Shown piece after piece: positions 1 to 5,823 of a stretch of 11,264 nucleotides of DNA. Location: NCBI GenBank assembly GCA_007134165.1, contig SLLJ01000092.1, positions 1 through 11,264 on the forward strand, in the 5' to 3' direction. The notes under the pieces were generated by a model. That model worked only from the letters and a program-made list of their open reading frames with translations. It had not been told where the DNA came from and did not search any database. This stretch comes from Nitriliruptoraceae bacterium. Lineage in GTDB: Bacteria > Actinomycetota > Nitriliruptoria > Nitriliruptorales > Nitriliruptoraceae. Position 1 is the first letter of the stretch; every line of letters begins with the position of its first letter. The translations under genes and the position numbers were made by a program.

Positions 1-1283
1 AAGCAACGCTGCAGCAGGCGGGCCAGGTAGGCGGCGGTCAGCAGGCTGCCGGCCACGATCGCCACCGCCCACCACCACTGCCCGGTGCTGATGCTGGCCA
101 CCACCAGGTACCACTTGGCGACGAACCCTCCCGTCGGTGGCAGCCCGATGAGGCTCAGGCCGGCGACGCCGACCGCGAAGGCGGCCAGCGGCCGGCGGGT
201 CGCCGCGCCCTCGAGCCGCTCGACGGTGTCGCCACCCATGGTGTGGGCGAGCAGGGCGACCGCGAGCAGCAGCGCCGCCTTGGGCAGGGCGTGGGCGATG
301 GCGTGCAGGACCCCACCCACCCAGGCCTCGACGGAGCCGGCCCCGATCATCGGCACCGCCATCAGCAGCAGCCCCAGCTGCGCCACCGTGGAGTAGGCCA
401 CGACCTGCTTGACCCGCGGTGCGCGCAGGGCGGTGAGCCCGCCCCAGACCACGGCGATCACCCCGAGCGCCCCGAGCAGCTGGACGAAGGCGGTGGTGGC
501 CAGCTGCGGCACGCCCTCGCCCCAGATCCGCAGCAGCACCACGAACGCGCTCTTGACGACCAGCGCGGACAGCAGGGGGCTGACGGTGGTCGGCGCGAGG
601 GTGTGCGCCGCCGGCAGCCAGAAGTGCAGGGGCACGACCGGCACCTTGAGCAGCAGCCCGACGGTGAGCAGCGCGAGGCCGAGGCGTCCGACGGCGTGGT
701 CGCCGAGGTGGCCCGGCAGCTCGGCGATGACGACCGTGCCGGCCACCGTCCAGACCAGTGCGGTGCCCACGAGGAAGGTCACGGAGGCCACCAGCTCGGC
801 GAGGAAGTAGCGGGTGCCGGCGACCAGGCGTTCGTGCCCTCCGCCCAGCACCACCATCGCGGCCCCGGCCACGGCCACCAGCTCCAGCATGAGGTAGGCG
901 GTGAACAGATCCCCGGCGAGGAACAGCCCGTGCAAGCCGGCCAGCAGCGCCAGCGACAGCGGCCCGTACACCGGGCGCACACCTCCGCCCCCCAAGCGCT
1001 CCAGGAGGGCGAACGCGGTGGTGACCAGCAGCACGGTGGTGCTCAGCAGCACCAGCGCCGCGGACAGGCCGTCGGCGATCAGCACACCGACCACCAGTTC
1101 GACGCCGCCGATCTCCACGCTGCTGCGGCCGGCGGCGACGACGTCGCGCACCAGCAGCAGCGCGGCCACCAGGGTCAGCGCCGAGGTGGCGAGGGCCACG
1201 GGCAGCTGCCGCCGCGGGGCGAGGACGGCGGCGAGCCCGGCACCCAGGGCCGGCAGCAGGAGCACCCCGAGGATCACGGCCAT
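1..1283 (-). CDS. Proton-conducting antiporter subunit, MrpD/NuoN-like (3' end beyond window)
   Basis: This is a multi-pass membrane protein of the family shared by Mrp-type cation/H+ antiporters, complex I and membrane-bound hydrogenases. The reverse strand reads open from ATG at 1283 to the left edge, giving 427 residues without a stop. The proton-translocating core is easy to see: Glu134 in YLMLELVAVAG, Lys213 in LLLKVPVVPLHFWLP, Lys244 in ALVVKSAFVVLLR, the broken-helix segment KQVVAYSTVAQLGLLLM (292-308), His330 and Lys335 in HAIAHALPKAALLL, and GLPPTGGF (380-387). These are the expected charged residues of a working channel half. The start overlaps the preceding gene by 10 bases, so the two are translationally coupled. 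I cannot tell MrpD from a NuoN- or HyfB-like subunit because the rest of the operon is outside the window. Confidence 0.88.
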   Translation of the reverse strand, partial: MAVILGVLLLPALGAGLAAVLAPRRQLPVALATSALTLVAALLLVRDVVAAGRSSVEIGGVELVVGVLIADGLSAALVLLSTTVLLVTTAFALLERLGGGGVRPVYGPLSLALLAGLHGLFLAGDLFTAYLMLELVAVAGAAMVVLGGGHERLVAGTRYFLAELVASVTFLVGTALVWTVAGTVVIAELPGHLGDHAVGRLGLALLTVGLLLKVPVVPLHFWLPAAHTLAPTTVSPLLSALVVKSAFVVLLRIWGEGVPQLATTAFVQLLGALGVIAVVWGGLTALRAPRVKQVVAYSTVAQLGLLLMAVPMIGAGSVEAWVGGVLHAIAHALPKAALLLAVALLAHTMGGDTVERLEGAATRRPLAAFAVGVAGLSLIGLPPTGGFVAKWYLVVASISTGQWWWAVAIVAGSLLTAAYLARLLQRC

Positions 1284-1567
1284 CGCAGGGGGTCCCGGTC
1301 GAGGTCGAGGTCGGTGCCGCGCTGCTCACGGCCGCGCCGCTCGAGGGCGCGGGCGAAGACGAGCAGCCCCACCAGCGTCAGCGCACTGACGGTCACGACA
1401 AGGATCGCCGGCCCGACCGCCGGCCCCGACCACAGGGTGAGCGCGAGGCCCCCGGCGGCGAGCAGCACCAGGCCACGCAGCCGCCGGGCGGTGCGACGGG
1501 CACGGAACACCTCGACCGCACCCAGCAGGTACAGGCCCGCTGCCAGGATCGTCACCACCCCGCTCAT
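1274..1567 (-). CDS. Small three-helix membrane subunit, NuoK/MrpC-like
   Basis: This 97-residue protein has three hydrophobic stretches (about 4-20, 31-46 and 50-74) and ends in a charged tail (ERRGREQRGTDLDLDRD). The size, helix count and the GPAVGPAILVVTVSAL segment before the last helix fit the NuoK/MrpC family, which forms part of the proton path next to MrpD/NuoN. The classical DPLPQALVLTAIVI motif of MrpC is only loosely matched (GPAVGPAIL), so the family call is moderate. ATG at 1567 is preferred because upstream in-frame codons add only a hydrophilic, proline-rich stretch. The stop overlaps the start of the next gene by 10 bases. It is the first gene of the operon that leaves the window on the left. 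Confidence 0.7.
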   Translation of the reverse strand: MSGVVTILAAGLYLLGAVEVFRARRTARRLRGLVLLAAGGLALTLWSGPAVGPAILVVTVSALTLVGLLVFARALERRGREQRGTDLDLDRDPLRWP

Positions 1568-1587
1568 GCGCCCGCCCACCGGGGAAG

Positions 1588-1612
1588 CCCACGGGGCTGA
1601 GCGCCCCGTGGG
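1588..1612 (-). promoter_or_regulatory. Perfect 10-bp leader hairpin
   Basis: CCCACGGGGC (1588-1597) and GCCCCGTGGG (1603-1612) are perfect inverted copies around the 5-base loop TGAGC. The element sits 21 bases upstream of the small membrane subunit start and downstream of the predicted promoter, so it would be in the 5' untranslated leader. There is no run of T after it on the minus strand. It could be an mRNA stability or translation-control hairpin, or a protein binding site. Confidence 0.6.
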
Positions 1613-1648
1613 GTGGACGGACGCGGGCGGGTCACGGCAGCTCCTCAC

Positions 1649-1677
1649 ATCATACGCAATAAAATGCGCGAAAAGAA
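1649..1677 (-). promoter_or_regulatory. Candidate sigma70-type promoter of the antiporter operon
   Basis: On the minus strand a TATGAT -10 box (1654-1649) lies 17 bases from TTCTTT (1677-1672), inside an AT-rich island (about 1646-1680) that stands out in very GC-rich DNA. The start point would be near 1642, giving a leader of about 75 bases that contains the 1588-1612 hairpin. The -10 match is strong and the -35 match is poor, so activator dependence is possible. Confidence 0.45.
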
Positions 1678-1685
1678 TAGCGCAT
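1664..1685. promoter_or_regulatory. Operator-like dyad over the -35 box
   Basis: ATGCGC (1664-1669) and GCGCAT (1680-1685) are perfect inverted half-sites with a 10-base AT-rich spacer. The dyad is centred on the putative -35 hexamer. This geometry suits a dimeric winged-helix repressor or activator. The neighbouring winged-helix gene is the obvious candidate binder, but that is inference. Confidence 0.4.
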
Positions 1686-1835
1686 GTTGGCGCGCCTGTC
1701 ACCTCGACGCCTCTGGCGCCGGGCCCGGCGATCCGCACACGGGCGGGCGCCGGGCCGCACGATGCGACCCGGCTCCGCAGCTCGGCGCCGCGAACCACCT
1801 GGCCGTCGGCCGGTGGGCGGTGGAACCGACCGTGG

Positions 1836-2129
1836 CTACGAGAGGCGCCCGAGCATGGCCAGCAGCTCACCGACGGTGTGCTCGTCCTCGAGGGGGTGGC
1901 GCAGGTTGCCGTCGGCGTTGATCGTGTAGTGGTTGCGACGCCCGGTGCGCTTCCGGATCACGTAGCCGGCCTCGACCAGGTCGCTGATGATGCCCTGCAC
2001 CGCCCGCTCGCTGATCCCGACCTCCTGCGCGATCTCCCGACCCCGCATGTCCGGGTTCTGCGCGATGCACACGAGCACGTGCGCATGGTTGGTCAGGAAG
2101 GTCCACGAACCATCGGGACCCCGGGCCAT
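1836..2129 (-). CDS. Winged helix-turn-helix transcriptional regulator (MarR-like)
   Basis: This 97-residue DNA-binding protein consists almost entirely of one winged-helix domain. Residues 14-28 (NHAHVLVCIAQNPDM) form helix 1. REIAQEVGISERAVQGIISDL (31-51) is the helix-turn-helix with recognition helix, and VIRKRTGRRNHYTIN (57-71) is the basic wing. The C-terminal HPLEDEHTVGELLAML is probably a short dimerisation helix. No sensor domain or cysteine switch is visible. ATG at 2129 is chosen because GGAAGG lies 8 bases upstream; the GTG at 2138 would overlap this ribosome site. It lies upstream of the antiporter operon on the same strand and is divergent from the acetyltransferase, so it may control either. 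Small MarR-like single-domain proteins of this type are common in actinobacteria, mostly uncharacterised. Confidence 0.82.
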   Translation of the reverse strand: MARGPDGSWTFLTNHAHVLVCIAQNPDMRGREIAQEVGISERAVQGIISDLVEAGYVIRKRTGRRNHYTINADGNLRHPLEDEHTVGELLAMLGRLS

Positions 2130-2197
2130 CGTCACCACCTTCCGCTGCGGCGATGCCCGATCCTACCAACAAGCGAAGCAAAATTCATACGTCTGGG

Positions 2198-2209
2198 CGT
2201 GCGCGCACG
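2198..2209. promoter_or_regulatory. Perfect 12-bp palindrome between divergent genes
   Basis: CGTGCGCGCACG is a perfect palindrome. It lies 69 bases upstream of the winged-helix regulator and 166 bases upstream of the acetyltransferase, next to an AT-rich stretch (2165-2190). Its TGCGC/GCGCA half-sites also occur in the dyad at 1664-1685. It could be an autoregulatory operator, but alternating GC palindromes are frequent by chance in this composition. Confidence 0.3.
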
Positions 2210-2374
2210 AAACCCCCGCTCACGCGAGTTCCGGGCACCGCGTGGCGGCAACCGCGGCATGCGACGGCACGCGACGAGGAGACGGCGGCAAGACGCCAGA
2301 ATGTCGGCAGACCTCGGGCCGGCCGTCGGCAGCCGGCAGAATGATCCGAGCCAGCCACAACCCGAGAGCCACCC

Positions 2375-2869
2375 ATGACCAGCCTCGCGATCCTGCCGAT
2401 CACCGCCGCGGACGTTGGCTTCCTCGAGGCGATGCTGGTGGAGGCCGCCTACTGGCGGCAGGACACCCCGCGCCCCCCGGTCGCCGAGGTCCTGCACGAC
2501 CCGGACCTCGCCGTCTACCTCGAGGGCTGGGGACGACGCGGAGATCATGGGCTCGTCGCCCGCGTCAGCGACGGACCGGCCGGGGCCGTCTGGGTTCGCA
2601 GCTTCGACCGGGACCGTCACGGCTACGGCTACGTCGACGACCGGATCCCGGAGCTGACCATCGCCGTCGACGCCCCGCACCGACGGCGGGGTATCGCGCG
2701 CTGCCTGATGAGCAGCATGCTCGCCCACCAGCGGCTCAACGGGGTACCGGCCGTGAGCCTCAGTGTCGAGCGTGAGAACCCGGCCGTCACCCTCTACGCG
2801 CAGCTGGGCTTCGAGGTCCACGAGCAGACCTCCATCGACCAGACCATGGTCTGCCGACTCGAGCGTTGA
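2375..2869 (+). CDS. GNAT-family N-acetyltransferase
   Basis: This 164-residue, single-domain acetyl-CoA-dependent acetyltransferase is predicted to be cytoplasmic. Motif A is clear: the strand ELTIAVDAPHRR is followed by the pyrophosphate-binding loop R103-x-x-G106-x-A108 (RRRGIA) and the helix RCLMSSMLAH. The C-terminal ENPAVTLYAQLGFEVHEQ (134-151) is the usual motif-B strand and helix with N135, Y141 and GF at 145-146. The N-terminal half (about 14-60) is the variable substrate-binding part, so the acceptor (protein lysine, amine or antibiotic) cannot be named. GAGAG 6 bases before the ATG supports the start. It is divergent from the winged-helix gene and convergent with the cyclic-nucleotide-binding gene. 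Length is normal for the family and all core residues look intact. Confidence 0.88.
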   Translation: MTSLAILPITAADVGFLEAMLVEAAYWRQDTPRPPVAEVLHDPDLAVYLEGWGRRGDHGLVARVSDGPAGAVWVRSFDRDRHGYGYVDDRIPELTIAVDAPHRRRGIARCLMSSMLAHQRLNGVPAVSLSVERENPAVTLYAQLGFEVHEQTSIDQTMVCRLER

Positions 2870-3174
2870 GAGCACCCCGGCGTGGGAACCGCACGAGCGG
2901 GGCGATCACGACACGTCGGACGCGGGCACGGCGCGCGCTGCGGCACCGGTCGGCTCGCCATCTCCCGGAGAACGGTTCATGCTGCCGGGACCGTCCACCG
3001 CGAACACTCGTCCACCTCGCCAGCACGCCAGGCTGTGCGTACCAGGCGCAGCTCCCCTCTCACGTGCGCCGCCACCACACCGGCCCGAGGACGCCGGCGT
3101 GCTCGCAACCATCGACGGGGACTACCGCGCCTTCGGGGTGGAGATGGCGATGGACCCGGCCGGCGCCGCCGTGC
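2870..3174. other. Non-coding gap between convergent genes, possible gene remnant
   Basis: No convincing complete gene is visible here. A weak dyad, TCCCGG (2963-2968) and CCGGGA (2985-2990), is the only terminator-like structure and it lacks a T run. From about 3100 the plus strand reads VLATIDGDYRAFGVEMAM and then DPAGAAVLRRR. This looks like real protein in composition but has no family match that I recognise. It runs without a break into the antisense of the next gene, so it may be the tail of a decayed gene. Confidence 0.35.
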
Positions 3175-4182
3175 TCAGGAGGAGGTCGGGACCTCGCGTC
3201 GGTGCCCGCGTGCGAGCTCGGAGAGCGAGGCGGGATCGAGCTGCTCCACCCTCGCCACCGCGACCCGCAACGGGGTGGTGGCGCGCAGCGTGGCGGTGCG
3301 CCGCCCGCCTTCGAGCACGGCACGCTCCCCGACGATGGATCCGGGTCCGAGCTCCGTGACCGGACGCCCGTCGACCTCCACGACGACCACACCGTCGAGC
3401 AGCAGGTACAGCTCGGTCCCGGGCTCGCCCTGCCGGGTCAGCAGCTCGCCGGCCGCGAGCCGGCGCAGCTCGGGGCGCTCGCCGGAACGCATGATCCTGA
3501 GCGACAGCTCGCGTTCGACGGCGGTCTCGACCTCGGTGACCATCGCCTCGGCGCCGGTGAGCTCACCCCAGGGGGTGTGGTCGCCGATGTTGGCCTCGGC
3601 CCAGGTCTGGAAGTCGATGAACCCGCTCTTGGCGACCAGCGTCGAGGTGTGGTCGTAGATCCAGTGGCGGGGGAAGGCACTGGTGTTGACCACCTCGTGC
3701 TCCACCCGGCCGTCGGCGTGAATCGTGAGGCCGAGCGTGGTCCAGGCGGTGGGCGCGGCCACCCGCACGAACGGCGGCTGGCGCACCGGACGGGGCATCG
3801 GGCTCCCGGTCCGGCCCCCGGCGGTCTGCAGGAAGCGCACCCGGTCGGCGTGGTGCTCCGGCTGGCTGCGCAGCAGCGGGCACTCGACCCCGGGGATGCT
3901 GATCGTGCCGCCGAGCAGCCGCATGCGGGTGGCCGCGACGTGCGCGGTGCCGTCGTAGCCGGCGTCCACGATGCGTCCGGCGTCATCGACCTCGACGAAG
4001 GCGCCCAGCACGTTGGCCAAGCGGCAGCGGCCCTCGGCCACGAACTGCCCGACCTCCCCCAGCCGGACGGGGGGTGGGTCGTCGTAGTGGCCGATGCCGA
4101 CGTCCATCGGCAGACGGACCGGGCCGGTGATGGCCTCGGAGGGGATCCACGAGATCGAGGTGACCGAGCCGTGGTGTCGCAT
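3175..4182 (-). CDS. Cyclic-nucleotide-binding protein with an uncharacterised N-terminal domain
   Basis: This 335-residue protein has two parts. Residues about 240-320 form a cyclic-nucleotide-binding beta-barrel: AAGELLTRQGEPGTELYLLL, DGRPVTELGPGSIVGE, and the phosphate-binding cassette GERAVLEGGRRTATLRA (285-301). In this cassette Glu286 would hold the ribose 2'-OH and Arg295 the cyclic phosphate, so cAMP or cGMP binding is likely. Residues 1-230 (starting MRHHGSVTSISWIPSEAITG, with FLQTAGGRTG at 117-126 and FPRHWIYD at 170-177) match no domain I can name. There is no helix-turn-helix, so this is not a Crp-type regulator, and no membrane helix. ATG at 4182 has GGAAGG 7 bases upstream; in-frame upstream codons give a Cys/Pro-rich stretch unlike protein. 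It is divergent from the cyclase gene, which suggests it is the receptor for the nucleotide made there. Confidence 0.85.
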   Translation of the reverse strand: MRHHGSVTSISWIPSEAITGPVRLPMDVGIGHYDDPPPVRLGEVGQFVAEGRCRLANVLGAFVEVDDAGRIVDAGYDGTAHVAATRMRLLGGTISIPGVECPLLRSQPEHHADRVRFLQTAGGRTGSPMPRPVRQPPFVRVAAPTAWTTLGLTIHADGRVEHEVVNTSAFPRHWIYDHTSTLVAKSGFIDFQTWAEANIGDHTPWGELTGAEAMVTEVETAVERELSLRIMRSGERPELRRLAAGELLTRQGEPGTELYLLLDGVVVVEVDGRPVTELGPGSIVGERAVLEGGRRTATLRATTPLRVAVARVEQLDPASLSELARGHRREVPTSS

Positions 4183-4491
4183 CGGGCTGCCTTCCGCGGG
4201 GGCGGGTGGGCCGGAACGCAGGGCCTGTCCGGGGAGCATCGTGCAGCGGGCGGCGCAGGGGCAGGGCGCCTGCCGGTGGGTGGGGGTGTGGCTAGCCGTA
4301 CCCCGGGCACACCGGTCCACCTCCTTGCCGTCGGGAGCGCAGGCCGCGAGGGTGGCGGCCACCGTCGGGCAGGCCCGGGGCAGCCGGGTCCTCGAGCCGG
4401 GGGTGGCATGCCCGGGGGGTGGCATGCCTGGGAGGTGGCCTGCGCGGGGGGAGGCCGATCAGGTGACGGTGACGACGGGTGAGGTGGGTCG
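4183..4491. promoter_or_regulatory. Divergent control region between CNB protein and cyclase operon
   Basis: This 309-base region separates two divergent genes and must hold promoters for both, although no good -35/-10 pair stands out in its high GC content. It contains a three-copy repeat (4402-4444), the palindrome GGCTAGCC near 4290, and at its right end GAGGTGG (4481-4487), a good ribosome binding site 4 bases before the cyclase ATG. I see no small gene in it. Confidence 0.6.
4402..4444. repeat. Three operator-like repeats with 16-bp period
   Basis: GGTGGCATGCC occurs at 4402-4412 and 4418-4428, and a diverged copy, GGTGGCCTGCG, at 4434-4444. The starts are exactly 16 bases apart. The first two copies contain the 8-base palindrome GGCATGCC. 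The array lies 48-90 bases upstream of the cyclase start codon, where an activator or repressor would bind, and could also act on the divergent gene. Confidence 0.55.
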
Positions 4492-5823
4492 ATGGGTGAG
4501 GCGGCACGGATCGGGGTGTTCCTCGCCGACGACAACCTGATCGTGCGCGAGGGCGTTCGTGCCCTGCTCGAGGTCGAGGACGACTTCACGGTGGTGGGCA
4601 CCGCCGACGACTACGACGGCCTGGTGAAGGGAGCCGAGGCGGCGGCGCCGCAGGTGGTGGTCACCGACATCCGCATGCCACCGACCTTCCGGCGCGAGGG
4701 CATCGACGCCGCCAAGCAGGTCCGCAAGCGGCACCCCGGCACGGGCGTGGTCGTGCTGTCGCAGTACGACGAGCCGGAGTACGCGGTCTCCCTGCTCGCC
4801 GAGGGCGCGGCGGGCTACGCCTACCTGCTCAAGGACCGCGTCGGTGAGGGGGATCAGCTCGCCCGTGCGGTCCGGGAGGTGGCCAGCGGCGGCTCGATGC
4901 TCGATCCGGTCATCGTCGAGGCGCTCACCCGTCCGGTGACCGCGGAGGGCGACCTGACCGCGGAGGAGGAGGCGCTGCTGACCGCGATCGCGCAGGGCCG
5001 CACGATCAAGGCGCTGGCCCTCGCCCAGCGGACCACCCCAGCGTCCGTGGCCACCAGGATCGAGCGGCTGTTCGTCAAGCTCGCCGACGGGCTCTCGGCC
5101 GGCAGCGCCGGAAGCCTGGACCGCCTGCGCACCCTGCACCAGGCGATCGTCGACCGCGAGGAGCAGGGCGAATCGCTCTCCCGCCTGCTGCCCGGCGGAG
5201 TCGCCGACCTGCTGCATGCCCAGGGGCGCGGGGTCGGGGAGACCGACGAGCTTGAGGTCACCGTGCTGATGTCCGACATCCGCGGCTACACCACCATCGC
5301 CGAGGTGACCGATCCGAGCGTGCTGGCCGGGCAGCTCAACGAGCACCGTGCCGCCATGAACCGCGCGATCGTCGACCACGACGGCACCGTGATGCAGTTC
5401 GTCGGCGACGCGGTCATGGCGGTGTTCGGGGCGCCCGTGCCGCTCGAGGACCATGCCGAGCGGGCCGTCGCCGCCGCGCGGGCGATGCATGCCGCACAGC
5501 AGCAGGTCAACGACGACTGGGTGGCGCGCGGCCTGACGCCCTTCGGGCTCGGGATCGGGGTGTCGACCGGCCCGGTGGCCGCGGCGATTCTCGGCTCCGA
5601 CGAGCGGCTCGAGTACTCGGTCGTGGGTGACACGGTCAACCTCACCCAGCGCGTCCAGCAGTGGGCGGACCCCGGCGAGACCGTGCTCAGCAGCGCCACC
5701 ATGCAGGCGCTGAGCACCCCGATCGACGCCGAAACGCTCGAGCCCACCCTGGTCAAGGGCCGACAGACCCCCGTCACCGCCCACCGCCACCCACCCCGCC
5801 CCACCCCGGCCGGTCACCCATGA
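4492..5823 (+). CDS. Response regulator fused to class III adenylate/guanylate cyclase
   Basis: This 443-residue protein makes a cyclic nucleotide under phosphorelay control. Residues 6-130 form a receiver domain with Asp13/Asp14, phosphoacceptor Asp59 (VVVTDIRMPP), Ser90 and Lys114 (YLLKD). Residues 155-198 (LTAEEEALLTAIAQGR, ending IERLFVKLADG) still resemble a LuxR-type helix-turn-helix, as in NarL/FixJ regulators, but are diverged. A linker helix (about 205-245) leads to the class III catalytic domain (255-425). Metal-binding Asp262 (MSDIRGYT) and Asp306 (QFVGDAVMAVFGAP) are present, as are transition-state Asn383 and Arg387 (VNLTQR). The usual base-selecting Lys and Asp/Thr are Gln302 and Ser376. 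The tail from 430 is Pro/His-rich. GAGGTGG 4 bases before ATG supports the start. The stop overlaps the next ATG (ATGA), so it is coupled to the kinase genes. Confidence 0.93.
   Translation: MGEAARIGVFLADDNLIVREGVRALLEVEDDFTVVGTADDYDGLVKGAEAAAPQVVVTDIRMPPTFRREGIDAAKQVRKRHPGTGVVVLSQYDEPEYAVSLLAEGAAGYAYLLKDRVGEGDQLARAVREVASGGSMLDPVIVEALTRPVTAEGDLTAEEEALLTAIAQGRTIKALALAQRTTPASVATRIERLFVKLADGLSAGSAGSLDRLRTLHQAIVDREEQGESLSRLLPGGVADLLHAQGRGVGETDELEVTVLMSDIRGYTTIAEVTDPSVLAGQLNEHRAAMNRAIVDHDGTVMQFVGDAVMAVFGAPVPLEDHAERAVAAARAMHAAQQQVNDDWVARGLTPFGLGIGVSTGPVAAAILGSDERLEYSVVGDTVNLTQRVQQWADPGETVLSSATMQALSTPIDAETLEPTLVKGRQTPVTAHRHPPRPTPAGHP

Noticed and set aside
243..2378. A 711-codon open frame on the plus strand
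   Set aside because: It is Gln/His/Arg/Gly-rich and lies antisense to the antiporter genes and winged-helix regulator, which have real family motifs. Long antisense frames are expected at this GC content.
2870..2884. 15-base exact match GAGCACCCCGGCGTG with 10139-10153, possible attachment-site direct repeats
   Set aside because: There is no integrase, tRNA or mobile gene in between, one copy lies inside the kinase coding region, and a 15-base match of GC-rich sequence is plausible by chance.
2866..4482. A 538-codon plus-strand open frame opposite the CNB gene
   Set aside because: No recognisable family and no ribosome site. The minus-strand CNB gene has a clear phosphate-binding cassette and a Shine-Dalgarno sequence.
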